A DNA stretch of 41,561 bases from Mariprofundaceae bacterium (GTDB lineage: Bacteria > Pseudomonadota > Zetaproteobacteria > Mariprofundales > Mariprofundaceae): contig JAUZQM010000011.1 of the NCBI GenBank assembly GCA_030950985.1, positions 1 through 41,561 of the forward strand. The letters run 5' to 3'. The notes under the pieces are model-generated. The model ran no database searches. It had not been told where the DNA came from and was given only the letters and a program-made list of their open reading frames with translations. The position numbers were made by a program, and so were the translations under genes. Positions within the stretch are counted from its first letter, which is position 1; each line of letters begins with the position of its first letter. Below are positions 16,082 through 24,607 of the stretch, one piece after another.

Positions 16082-17275
16082 TTAAGAGCCCATATCTTCT
16101 TCGGGGTTGGCGCTGATATGATGAATCGACAAATCTGCACCCCTGTATTCATCTTCTTCGGATAGCCGAATACCGATAGTCGCTTTGATGATGCCATAAA
16201 CGATAAAACCACCTGCAATAGCAATGCTCACACCAAGCAATGTTCCGATGAGTTGCGACATAAATGTTACACCACCTGCACCACCTAACGCAGTCGAACC
16301 AAAAATACCCGCAGCAATACCGCCCCAAGCACCACACACGCCATGCAATGGAATGACACCCAAAACGTCATCTAATTTCAATTTACTTTGAATAAATTCA
16401 AAACCCCAAACAAAGACTACACCAGCCACCATGCCAATGACTATCGCTCCAATCGGGTGTACAAGGTCTGAACCTGCACAAATTGCGACCAAACCTGCCA
16501 GTGCGCCATTGTGTACAAACCCTGGATCATTTTTACCGACCACCAAAGCAGCAATCAAACCGCCGACCATCGCAAGTAAGGAGTTAATCGCGACCAAGCC
16601 CGATGCACCGTCCGCCGTGCCTGCGCTCATCACATTAAATCCGAACCAGCCGACACATAAAATCCAAGAACCCAATGCTAAAAATGGAATATTGGAAGGT
16701 AGAATAGCTTTCATTTTACCCTCTTTAGTGTAACGCCCTAAACGTGCGCCAAGCAATGTCACTGCGCCTAAAGCTAAAAATCCACCCATTGCATGAACGA
16801 CCACTGAACCTGAAAAATCATGAAATTCCGCACCAAAACTATCATTTAACCATGCTTGAAAGCCAAAATGACCATTCCAAATGATGCCCTCATAAAAAGG
16901 GTAAATGAAAGCGACCAATAAAACAGTCGCCAAAACATTCGGCCAAAAACGAACACGTTCAGTAATACCCCCTGAAATAATCGCAGGAATAGCTGCTGCA
17001 AACGTTAATAAGAAAAAGAAATGCACCATTTCATAACCATTGGTATGACCACCGATGACATTCAATTCTGAAACAGGCGCAAAAAAGTTAATTCCATAAG
17101 CCACTGCAAAACCAATGAAGAAATATGCCAAGGTCGAAAATCCAAAATCAGTCATCACACGCGTCAACGCATTGACCTGATTCTTTTTACGGACTGTGCC
17201 GACTTCTAAAAATGCAAAACCAGCATGCATGGCCAACACCATGGCTGCTCCCATCGTAAGAAAAAAAACGTCCAT
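16082..17275 (-). CDS. amtB: Ammonium transporter AmtB
   Basis: Inner-membrane trimeric ammonium channel. The 397 residues contain about eleven hydrophobic segments. The periplasmic recruitment aspartate is D153 in DFSGSVVVHAMGG. The pore twin histidines are H161 and H311, the latter in PLHGVCGAWGG. The phenylalanine gate region (AAAIPAIISGGITERVRF) is intact. There is no N-terminal signal peptide extension, as in several proteobacterial Amt proteins where processing differs from E. coli. It follows glnK by 54 bp, the usual pair in which GlnK plugs the channel when ammonium is plentiful. Expression probably depends on nitrogen status, but I could not identify a sigma-54 promoter. Confidence 0.97.
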   Translation of the reverse strand: MDVFFLTMGAAMVLAMHAGFAFLEVGTVRKKNQVNALTRVMTDFGFSTLAYFFIGFAVAYGINFFAPVSELNVIGGHTNGYEMVHFFFLLTFAAAIPAIISGGITERVRFWPNVLATVLLVAFIYPFYEGIIWNGHFGFQAWLNDSFGAEFHDFSGSVVVHAMGGFLALGAVTLLGARLGRYTKEGKMKAILPSNIPFLALGSWILCVGWFGFNVMSAGTADGASGLVAINSLLAMVGGLIAALVVGKNDPGFVHNGALAGLVAICAGSDLVHPIGAIVIGMVAGVVFVWGFEFIQSKLKLDDVLGVIPLHGVCGAWGGIAAGIFGSTALGGAGGVTFMSQLIGTLLGVSIAIAGGFIVYGIIKATIGIRLSEEDEYRGADLSIHHISANPEEDMGS

Positions 17276-17329
17276 CTAAAACTCCCTTAAATAGTTACTG
17301 ACTGATGAAAATTAAATCACTCACTTGGA

Positions 17330-17689
<360 letters not shown>

Positions 17690-17867
17690 TCATTGCGGAA
17701 ATCATGACAAAACAAAGGAAAAAGTCTAAGTAACTATTCACCTCACTCCTTATTTTACCGATATCGTCATTAAAAAAAAGTCTCACTTACAGTACAATAG
17801 CTTTACATCAAATTGGTCAGCGTAAAATTTAAGAAATTACAGAGGATGGAAATACTGGGGGCATAAT

Positions 17868-17939
17868 ATGAGTTATCTAATGGTTAAAATAAAGCTCATG
17901 GAATGTTCATACTTAAATTATTATAGTGCTGTTTTTTAA
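17868..17939 (+). CDS. Possible 23-residue leader peptide upstream of uppP
   Basis: A short frame ATG-to-TAA with a purine-rich CTGGGGG stretch 6-10 bases before the ATG, ending 19 bases before the uppP start. It encodes [20 protein letters not shown] followed by AVF, which resembles nothing known to me. It could be a translated leader or chance, and no attenuator hairpin is visible with it. Low confidence. Confidence 0.2.
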   Translation: MSYLMVKIKLMECSYLNYYSAVF

Positions 17940-17958
17940 TAAAGGAGCAAGCAGGTAC

Positions 17959-18729
17959 ATGGATATATTACAATCGATTATTTTGGGTCTGATTGAAGGT
18001 GCAACTGAATTTTTACCGATTTCATCGACAGGGCATATGATTGTTGCCAGCGAATGGATGAACATTGAACAAAATGACAAAAATAAAGCCTTTGAAGTGA
18101 TTATTCAGTTGGCAGCTATTTTGGCCGTCGTTGCCAATTATAGTGAGAAATTTTCTTTGAAATATATGGAATTATGGCAAAAAGTTATATTGGCTTTTAT
18201 TCCCATTGGTGCTGTGGCTTTAGTATTTCATTCTCAAATTAAAGCCATGTTCACTGTTGAAACTGTGGTGATTATGTTCATCATTGGTGGTGTGATATTT
18301 CTTATCATTGAATATTTTCATAAGGATAAAGTATATCCTATACAAAACGTTGAAGATTTAAGTTATCGACAAGCCATGTGGATTGGTGTGGCACAAGTTT
18401 TTGCGCTTATCCCGGGTACAAGCCGTGCAGGTTCAACCATTATTGGTGCGATGTTGGTTGGTTTAAGCCGTAAAGCGAGTGCTGAATTTTCGTTTTTATT
18501 GGCATTGCCTGTGATGTTGGCAGCCAGTGGCTTTGATTTACTCAAACATTATCAAGATTTTATAGGCATGGATATTTTACCCTTGTTGGTAGGTTTTGTG
18601 GTGGCATTTGTATCGTCATGGCTGGTGATGCGTCTATTCATTCAATTTCTTGAACGCTTCACTTTTGTTGCTTTTGGGGTTTATCGTATTGTGTTTGGGC
18701 TTTTATTACTTTGGATGGTGGGAACATGA
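17959..18729 (+). CDS. uppP: Undecaprenyl-diphosphatase UppP (BacA type)
   Basis: Integral membrane phosphatase regenerating undecaprenyl phosphate, the lipid carrier for peptidoglycan and O-antigen, also giving bacitracin resistance. Starting at ATG 17959 gives 256 residues with the two catalytic motifs [14 protein letters not shown] (13-26) and PGTSRAGST (152-160), and about eight hydrophobic segments. The start is chosen because the protein then begins [14 protein letters not shown] as in the family. AAAGGAG lies 10-16 bases upstream. The longer frame from 17926 has no ribosome site. It is coupled to lgt by an ATGA overlap. Confidence 0.95.
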   Translation: MDILQSIILGLIEGATEFLPISSTGHMIVASEWMNIEQNDKNKAFEVIIQLAAILAVVANYSEKFSLKYMELWQKVILAFIPIGAVALVFHSQIKAMFTVETVVIMFIIGGVIFLIIEYFHKDKVYPIQNVEDLSYRQAMWIGVAQVFALIPGTSRAGSTIIGAMLVGLSRKASAEFSFLLALPVMLAASGFDLLKHYQDFIGMDILPLLVGFVVAFVSSWLVMRLFIQFLERFTFVAFGVYRIVFGLLLLWMVGT

Positions 18730-19532
18730 TTGCCCCTCATATTGATCCGATTGCCTTAGAGTTAGGTCCCTTTGCCATCCATTGGTATGGCTTGATGTAT
18801 GTCTTTGGTTTTACAGCCACTTGGCTTTTAGTACGCAAGCAACTGCGTGAATGCGGTGCTTGGGGTGTGAGTGTTCAGCCCGAAGCGTATGAAGGTTTAT
18901 TTACAGCTTTGATTCTCGGTGTGGTACTCGGTGGTCGCTTGGCTTATGTGTTATTTTATAACTTTTCTTATTATATGGGTCATCCGATTGAGATTTTTTA
19001 TATTTGGCAAGGCGGCATGTCTTTTCACGGTGGTTTTTTAGGTTCAATCGTGGCGGGTTGGTGGTATTGCCGAAAATATAACATGCCCTTTATGTTGATG
19101 ATGGATAAAATTTGTGTGGTTGCACCGATTGGTTTGGCATTTGGACGCATGGGTAATTTCATCAATAGTGAACTTTGGGGGCGTGTGGTGACGCATCCTG
19201 CTGATGTACCGTGGGCAATGATTTTCCCAAATGCTGGACTTGAACCCCGTCACCCCAGTCAACTTTATGAACTTGGGCTTGAAGGTCTGCTTTTATTTGT
19301 GTTGTTATGGTTCACGCGAAAATTAAATTGGCCAATCGGTATGCGTGCCGCCTTATTTTTAATGGGTTATGCTTTGGCGCGTATTTTTTGTGAGCAATTT
19401 CGACAACCTGATATCCAACTTGGTTTTATTTATAGCGATTGGCTGACAATGGGCATGCTACTTTCTTCTAGTATGTTGGCTGTGGGAGTGAGTTGGATGA
19501 TTTGGCTCATGATGAAAGGGAAAAAAACATGA
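18726..19532 (+). CDS. lgt: Prolipoprotein diacylglyceryl transferase Lgt
   Basis: Inner membrane enzyme adding diacylglycerol from phosphatidylglycerol to the lipobox cysteine of prolipoproteins, the first step of lipoprotein maturation. The 268 residues hold the Lgt signature [14 protein letters not shown] (140-153), the HGGFLG loop (101-106) with the essential histidine, and HPSQLYE. Seven membrane segments are predicted by eye. Start ATG 18726 lies in the ATGA overlap with uppP. A TTG at 18711 would be longer without support. xth follows with another ATGA overlap. The BamE-like lipoprotein at 36938-37237 is one likely substrate. Confidence 0.97.
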   Translation: MIAPHIDPIALELGPFAIHWYGLMYVFGFTATWLLVRKQLRECGAWGVSVQPEAYEGLFTALILGVVLGGRLAYVLFYNFSYYMGHPIEIFYIWQGGMSFHGGFLGSIVAGWWYCRKYNMPFMLMMDKICVVAPIGLAFGRMGNFINSELWGRVVTHPADVPWAMIFPNAGLEPRHPSQLYELGLEGLLLFVLLWFTRKLNWPIGMRAALFLMGYALARIFCEQFRQPDIQLGFIYSDWLTMGMLLSSSMLAVGVSWMIWLMMKGKKT

Positions 19533-20293
19533 AAATAACCACATGGAATGTCAATTCACTCAAAGTACGTTTGCCGCATGTTTTGGACTATTTAGAACAA
19601 GAAAATCCTGATGTCTTGGCTTTACAAGAAACCAAACAACAAGATAAAGATTTTCCACAATCAACCTTTGAAGATGCGGGTTATCATGTCCAATTTTCAG
19701 GGCAAAAGACATACAATGGCGTGGCGATGATTAGCAAACATCCGATGCAGGATGTGGTGATGAATCTGCCAAACTTGGATGACCCGCAACGCCGTTTGTT
19801 AGCCGCTACGATTGATGGTGTGCGTATTGTTGATGTGTATATACCCAATGGGCAGGAAGTGGGTTGTGATAAATATGACTATAAATTTCGTTGGCTTCAT
19901 GCCTTACGTGAATTTCTAGAAATAGAATTGAAACATCATCAAAAATTGATTTTACTGGGTGATTACAATATCGCTCCTGCCGATTTGGATATTCATGATG
20001 CTTCACGTTGGCTTGAAAAAATCATGTGTTCCACACCTGAACGAGAATGGTTTGATTCACTCATCACGATGGGATTGAGTGATACGATTCGCCAACGTCA
20101 CCCTCATGAAGCGATGCATAGCTGGTGGGATTATCGGATGAATGCTTACCGCCGAGGTTGGGGTATTCGTATTGATCATATCTTAGCGACGCAAGCTTTG
20201 CAGATTCAAGAAGGTGGTGTGCATACTGCTTATCGAGCTAAAGAACGCCCCTCGGACCATGCTCCTGTTTGGGCATGTTTATCAGATAACTGA
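19529..20293 (+). CDS. xth: Exodeoxyribonuclease III / AP endonuclease
   Basis: Metal-dependent nuclease of the exonuclease-endonuclease-phosphatase family acting at abasic sites and on 3' ends in base excision repair. From ATG 19529 it has 254 residues: [14 protein letters not shown] with metal-site Asn7, LALQETK with Glu34, VDVYIPNG, LLGDYNIAPADLDIHD, and the closing RPSDHAPVWACL with the catalytic Asp-His pair. The start lies in the ATGA overlap with the lgt stop. The stop codon TGA falls inside the terminal inverted repeat of the repeat element at 20289-20473, so the last residues may have been reshaped when the element inserted. Works in the same pathway as mutY at 9578. Confidence 0.96.
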   Translation: MKITTWNVNSLKVRLPHVLDYLEQENPDVLALQETKQQDKDFPQSTFEDAGYHVQFSGQKTYNGVAMISKHPMQDVVMNLPNLDDPQRRLLAATIDGVRIVDVYIPNGQEVGCDKYDYKFRWLHALREFLEIELKHHQKLILLGDYNIAPADLDIHDASRWLEKIMCSTPEREWFDSLITMGLSDTIRQRHPHEAMHSWWDYRMNAYRRGWGIRIDHILATQALQIQEGGVHTAYRAKERPSDHAPVWACLSDN

Positions 20294-20473
20294 GCTTACG
20301 AAAACCGTCATTCACATGGTCTTTTAATCGGATTTCGGGGATGACATTGCTGTGTATTCATTACTCTGGGGGTGCGGCTTTAGCCGCGCTGAATAAAGTA
20401 TCAGGGCGTGGATAAATCCACACTTCCTAAACATGAAATGACGGTTTTTTTCATCAAAATACGTAACATCAGT
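20289..20473 (+). repeat. MITE-like dispersed repeat, copy A
   Basis: About 185 bp bounded by ACTGAGCTTACG (20289-20300) and CGTAACATCAGT (20462-20473), an inverted pair with two mismatches. Second-tier inverted repeats AACCGTCATT and AATGACGGTT lie inside both ends. The core has TGGTCTTTTAATCGG, TTGCTGTGTATTCATTA, a hairpin GCGGC-TTTA-GCCGC (20374-20387) and a second hairpin GTGGAT-AA-ATCCAC (20408-20421). The same core occurs at 21345-21465 (inverted) and 28444-28618. No coding capacity, so it would be mobilised in trans, if at all. Confidence 0.8.
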
Positions 20474-20532
20474 TAGATAAAATGTAAGCAGCTTGATGAA
20501 ACAACGACAACATCCTCAATGTTTATAAAAAA

Positions 20533-20548
20533 ATAGGGAAGACCCTAT
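20533..20548 (-). terminator. Small stem-loop with T run on the minus strand
   Basis: ATAGGG (20533-20538) and CCCTAT (20543-20548) flank a four-base loop, and on the minus strand a run of seven Ts follows. It looks like a short intrinsic terminator reading leftward, but no minus-strand gene ends here. It lies 17 bp before the DUF547 start and could also affect that gene's leader. Confidence 0.4.
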
Positions 20549-20565
20549 CAGGATGCTCACAAACA

Positions 20566-21291
20566 ATGCGCTTATTATCATTATGTATATTATTATTTTA
20601 CCCAATATTGGCTCAAAGCCATGATTTTTCCAGTTGGAATGGTTTATTAAAAGATTATATCCACACAGGAAATAAACATGCTATTCAGCTCAATGTCGTC
20701 AATTATCAAAGTCTTCAACAAGATGCTCGTTGGCATCAAACACTTAATGAGCTCAAACAAGCCCATGTCAAAACATTACTGACAAAACAAGATAAACTCG
20801 CGTTTTGGATCAATAGCTACAACATTCTTGCCGTCAAAATAGTGGTAGAACACGCGGGTATTCAAAGTATCAAAGATGCGGGGCGTTGGTATACACCTAT
20901 TTGGAAAGAAGATGCAGGTATGGTGGCAGGTAAGGTTTATTCTTTAAATGATATTGAAAATAATATCTTACGTCCGATGGGCGAACCGCGTATTCACTTT
21001 GCGATTGTCTGCGCCTCGGTAAGTTGTCCTGATTTAAGAGATGAAGCTTATCAAGCTGATCGATTGGATGGACAGTTGAATGAACAAGTCCATCGTTTTT
21101 TAGCCAATCAAGGCAAAGGTGCGCGTTTACATCAAGGTAAATTGGAAGTTTCCTCAATTTTTAAATGGTTTGCCGATGACTTTGAACATGTCGGTGGTGT
21201 GATAGCTTTCATGCAAAAATATAGCACCATCAAATCCCATCCTATTGATGGTTACTTGGATTATGATTGGTCGTTAAACGCATCGCAATGA
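20566..21291 (+). CDS. DUF547 family exported protein
   Basis: A 241-residue protein of unknown function. The first 19 residues (MRLLSLCILLFYPILAQSH) form a signal peptide, so it is probably periplasmic. The DUF547 core is clear: LAFWINSYNILAVKIV, then YSLNDIENNILRPMGEPRIH, then FAIVCASVSCPDLRDEAY with two conserved cysteines. It ends SSIFKWFADDFE and a C-terminal helix. The protein fold is distantly papain-like by published structural comparisons of some members, but activity is not established. The gene stands alone, bracketed by inverted copies of the dispersed repeat. Start context is weak, with AGGA about 12 bases upstream. Confidence 0.85.
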   Translation: MRLLSLCILLFYPILAQSHDFSSWNGLLKDYIHTGNKHAIQLNVVNYQSLQQDARWHQTLNELKQAHVKTLLTKQDKLAFWINSYNILAVKIVVEHAGIQSIKDAGRWYTPIWKEDAGMVAGKVYSLNDIENNILRPMGEPRIHFAIVCASVSCPDLRDEAYQADRLDGQLNEQVHRFLANQGKGARLHQGKLEVSSIFKWFADDFEHVGGVIAFMQKYSTIKSHPIDGYLDYDWSLNASQ

Positions 21292-21344
21292 TGCATGAAA
21301 AGTCATCTGATTTTTCTACATAATTTATATTGAAAAATATATTG

Positions 21345-21465
21345 GGTCAACATGCTTTGAAAGTGTGGCTTAATCCGCACTTCCAGAGTAATGAACACAC
21401 AGCAATCTCATCCCCGAAACCTTTCATCAGAGCTCTATGAGAATGACCGTATGCATAACATCAGC
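21345..21465 (-). repeat. MITE-like dispersed repeat, copy B (inverted, one end decayed)
   Basis: Read on the minus strand it repeats the core of copies A and C: ATTGCTGTGTGTTCATTA preceded by TTTCGGGGATGA, followed by a GGAAGTGCGG stem (21375-21384) pairing imperfectly with CCACACTTTC (21359-21368) and AAAGCATG. One terminal repeat, CATAACATCAGC (21454-21465), is recognisable. The opposite end near 21300-21345 has decayed. Less conserved than the other copies, so probably older. Confidence 0.72.
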
Positions 21466-21501
21466 TGGTAAGAAAATAGATGTTCGTTAGCGTGCATCGC
21501 T

Positions 21502-22632
21502 ATGATAAAACAGATAAAACAGATGAATTTAGATGATTTGCGTGCGGCGATTGATTGTGTCGATGATCAAGTGCTTGAACTTATTCAACGCAGGTCTGAA
21601 CTTGCTGCGGCTGTGGGTGAACGTAAAATTTCACAAGCCAATGCGCCTTTTTATGTGCCTAGTCGTGAAGCCAGTATTATTCGACGCTTACTGGATCGCC
21701 ATCGAGAAAAAGCCAATTCAGGTCATGTTTCCAATATTCCAGATGAGGCGATTCATGGCATCTATCGGGGTATTATTGGGGCATGTTTAGCCTTAGAACA
21801 CCCGATGACCATCGCTTTTTTAGGTCCTGAAGGAACATTCTCACACACTGCTGCCCAACGTCAATTTGGTTATACCGCGCACTATCTCCCATGCCCCAAC
21901 TTAAATCGTGTCTTTGAAGAAGTGGAAGCTGGACGGGCCACTTATGGTGTTGTACCTGTTGAAAATGCCTTTGAAGGTGCGGTCAACGATACCCATGATC
22001 AATTTGCAGACAGCAATATGAAACTTTTAATCTGTGCTGAAATTCAACTTTCCATTCATCACCAACTGTTAAGTTCATGTACTGATCTTCAAGCTATTCA
22101 AGCCGTGTATTCGCATCCTCAAGCATTAGGACAATGTAAGTCATGGTTAGCTGCACATCTTCCTCATGCCAATGTATGCGATGTTGAATCCACAGCTCGA
22201 GGTGCAGAAATCGTACAACAAGATCAGCAAGCTCATAGTGCGGCTATTGCATCGATGGTGATGGCTGAAAAATTGTCACTGCCCGTACTCGCAGCGAATA
22301 TTGAGGATCATCATCAAAATACCACTCGTTTTTTCGTCATTGGACAACATGATTCACCCGCATCGGGGGAAGATAAAACAGGTTTGGTCATCACCATGAA
22401 AGATCAACCCGGTGCTTTATTTAATCTTATGAAGCCTTTTGCTGCACGCAATTTGGATTTGACCCGCATTGAATCCCGTCCATCCAAGAAAAAATTATGG
22501 GAATATGTATTTTTCATAGATATTTTAGGCCATCGTGATGATAAAGGTGTCAGCGAAGCGATTGACGATGTAAAAAATATGGGTGCAACAGTGAAAATTT
22601 TAGGTTCATACCCCATTTCGAGGAAGTTATAA
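21502..22632 (+). CDS. pheA: Bifunctional chorismate mutase / prephenate dehydratase (P-protein)
   Basis: Converts chorismate to prephenate and then phenylpyruvate for phenylalanine. The 376 residues hold an AroQ chorismate mutase (about 1-95: LDDLRAAIDCVDDQVLELIQ, later YVPSREASIIRRLL), then the dehydratase domain from FLGPEGTFSHTAA through VVPVENAFEGAV to NTTRFFVIG. A C-terminal ACT domain with the ESRPSKKKLWEYVFFID phenylalanine-binding stretch completes it. No clear ribosome site precedes ATG 21502, and ATG 21523 is an alternative start losing seven residues. It heads the pheA-hisC-tyrA-aroA-cmk-rpsA run, where gaps are 2 bp or overlaps. Feedback inhibition by phenylalanine is expected from the ACT domain. 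Confidence 0.96.
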   Translation: MIKQIKQMNLDDLRAAIDCVDDQVLELIQRRSELAAAVGERKISQANAPFYVPSREASIIRRLLDRHREKANSGHVSNIPDEAIHGIYRGIIGACLALEHPMTIAFLGPEGTFSHTAAQRQFGYTAHYLPCPNLNRVFEEVEAGRATYGVVPVENAFEGAVNDTHDQFADSNMKLLICAEIQLSIHHQLLSSCTDLQAIQAVYSHPQALGQCKSWLAAHLPHANVCDVESTARGAEIVQQDQQAHSAAIASMVMAEKLSLPVLAANIEDHHQNTTRFFVIGQHDSPASGEDKTGLVITMKDQPGALFNLMKPFAARNLDLTRIESRPSKKKLWEYVFFIDILGHRDDKGVSEAIDDVKNMGATVKILGSYPISRKL

Positions 22633-22634
22633 TC

Positions 22635-23735
22635 ATGGACTGGATGACTCAAGCCGTAGCTCAAGCACAAGGTTTATATCCTTATGTTCCGGGTAAACCC
22701 ATCGAACAATTATTGCGTGAAAAAGGTCTTGATAAAGCAATCAAATTGGCTTCCAATGAAAATGCCTATGGTCCTAGCCCGAAAGCCATACTTGCCATAC
22801 ATGCCGCTATTGATGAATGTCACCGTTATCCCGATGGAGATTCGCATACACTCAAGGCTGCACTGGCTAAAAAACATGCGGTTCATACGAATCAAATTCT
22901 TTTGGGCAATGGTTCTAACGAAGTATTGGAATTGGTGATTCGCTGCTTTGCAGGTGTTGGTGATGAAGTCATTTACAGTCAGCATGGTTTTATTGTGTAT
23001 GCCTTGGCAGCGCAAGCGGCAGGGGCAACCCGTGTACCTGTACAAGATACTTCTGAACTCGAACATGATTTGGATGCCATGTTGTCAGCCATCACCGAGC
23101 GCACGAAAATCATTTGTATCGCCAACCCCAACAACCCTACAGGAACATTGTTATCCAATGATGCCCTACAAACGTTTTTCGATGCCCTACCACACCATAT
23201 CATCGTTATTTTAGATGAAGCATATGATGAATTTGTTAGCGATATTAAAACAGACAGTTTAACAACCCTTCAATATGATGGACTGGTTGTCAGCCGTACT
23301 TTTTCCAAAGCGTATGGTTTAGCAGGTTGTCGTATCGGTTATGCTGTTGGCAATGCGGATCTTCTTGAAGCCGTCAATCGTTTTCGTGAACCGTTTAATG
23401 TGAATAGTTTAGCACAGGTCGCCGCTTTAGCCGCTTTGGATGATGTTGATTGGGTTATGGATAAAGTCACACGTATCAAACAAGCACGTACTTTCTTGGA
23501 ACAACAACTTGCCAAGCGTGGCTTACTTTCTATTAAAAGTTTTGCTAATTTCATTTTATTGCATCATCCAGAAGCTTTAGAATTACACCAACAATTTGAA
23601 AATATTGGTATCATTACGCGTCCTTTAGCAGGTTATGGTTTACCTGATTATTTGCGTGTTTCTGTAGGCAATGATGAAGAAAACACTGCCTTTTTAGATG
23701 CTTTAGATACTGTATTATTCAAGTTAAAAGCTTAA
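22635..23735 (+). CDS. hisC: Histidinol-phosphate aminotransferase
   Basis: PLP-dependent class I/II aminotransferase of 366 residues. IKLASNENAYGPSPK (37-50) binds substrate, IANPNNPTGT is at 162-171, DEAYDEF is at 194-200, and the PLP lysine is Lys225 in SRTFSKAYGLAG. GCRIGYA with the phosphate-binding Arg follows. It converts imidazole-acetol phosphate to histidinol phosphate. In pheA-tyrA neighbourhoods the HisC2 type is common and is thought to act also on aromatic keto acids, which would explain why it lies between pheA and tyrA with no other his genes. Starts 2 bp after the pheA stop. The dual role is inference from context. Confidence 0.95.
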   Translation: MDWMTQAVAQAQGLYPYVPGKPIEQLLREKGLDKAIKLASNENAYGPSPKAILAIHAAIDECHRYPDGDSHTLKAALAKKHAVHTNQILLGNGSNEVLELVIRCFAGVGDEVIYSQHGFIVYALAAQAAGATRVPVQDTSELEHDLDAMLSAITERTKIICIANPNNPTGTLLSNDALQTFFDALPHHIIVILDEAYDEFVSDIKTDSLTTLQYDGLVVSRTFSKAYGLAGCRIGYAVGNADLLEAVNRFREPFNVNSLAQVAALAALDDVDWVMDKVTRIKQARTFLEQQLAKRGLLSIKSFANFILLHHPEALELHQQFENIGIITRPLAGYGLPDYLRVSVGNDEENTAFLDALDTVLFKLKA

Positions 23736-23737
23736 AT

Positions 23738-24607
23738 ATGAGTCTAGCTATTCAACATTTAGTGGTTATTGGGACAGGTTTAATCGGTGGCTCATTGGCA
23801 TTGGCACTGAAACAAGCAGGCGTGGTCAAACGTGTCACAGGCGTTGGACGAAACGTCCAAAACCTTCAAGATGCCTTGCGTTTGGGTGTGATTGATGATG
23901 CGAGTCATCATATTCAAGAGGCTGTGAGCCATGCGGATATGGTGTGTGTGGCCGTGCCAGTTTCAGCATCTGCCCAAGTGTTTCGTGAACTTGCGCTTGC
24001 CTTACCTCACCATGCCTTGATTACGGATGCAGGAAGCACCAAACAATCGGTCATTCAAGATGCACACCATAGTGGTTTGGATATGTCTCGCTTTGTGCCA
24101 GCTCACCCTATTGCAGGTACAGAATATTCAGGAGCAGCGGCAGCTTTTCCAGAACTTTTCCAACACCATCGTTGTATTTTAACACCCACAGAACAAACCT
24201 CTGAAGATGCGATCATGAAAGTCAAAAAGATGTGGGAAGTAGCAGGTGCAAGCGTTGAAACCATGCATGCCAAGGAACATGATGAAATCATGGCTTCCAT
24301 TAGTCATTTACCGCATTTAACTGCATTTGCGATGATGAATGCCTTACAAAACCACGATGATTTTCGCTTTGCTGCAGGTGGCTTTCGTGATTTTACACGT
24401 ATTGCCTCATCATCGCCTGACATGTGGCGAGATATTAGCCTATGCAATGCTGCTGCCATTAGCGATAAAATTAATGCACTGCAAACAGAACTTGCAAGTC
24501 TTCGTGAGGCTTTACAAAGCCAAAATGGTGACGTTTTATTACAAAAATTTACGGCTGCAAAATTAGCACGCGATGCGTGGTTGGCAGCTGGTGGAGACAC
24601 GATATGA
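23738..24607 (+). CDS. tyrA: Prephenate/arogenate dehydrogenase TyrA
   Basis: NAD(P)-dependent dehydrogenase leading to tyrosine. The 289 residues begin with the Rossmann motif VVIGTGLIGGSLALAL (about 9-24). VAVPVSA, TDAGSTKQSV and PAHPIAGTEYSGAAAA follow, with the catalytic histidine at the start of the HPIAG segment. ISHLPHLTAFAM carries the second conserved histidine. No chorismate mutase or ACT domain is fused, so it is a monofunctional cyclohexadienyl-type enzyme. Whether it prefers prephenate or arogenate cannot be told. It starts 2 bp after hisC and overlaps aroA by ATGA. Confidence 0.95.
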   Translation: MSLAIQHLVVIGTGLIGGSLALALKQAGVVKRVTGVGRNVQNLQDALRLGVIDDASHHIQEAVSHADMVCVAVPVSASAQVFRELALALPHHALITDAGSTKQSVIQDAHHSGLDMSRFVPAHPIAGTEYSGAAAAFPELFQHHRCILTPTEQTSEDAIMKVKKMWEVAGASVETMHAKEHDEIMASISHLPHLTAFAMMNALQNHDDFRFAAGGFRDFTRIASSSPDMWRDISLCNAAAISDKINALQTELASLREALQSQNGDVLLQKFTAAKLARDAWLAAGGDTI

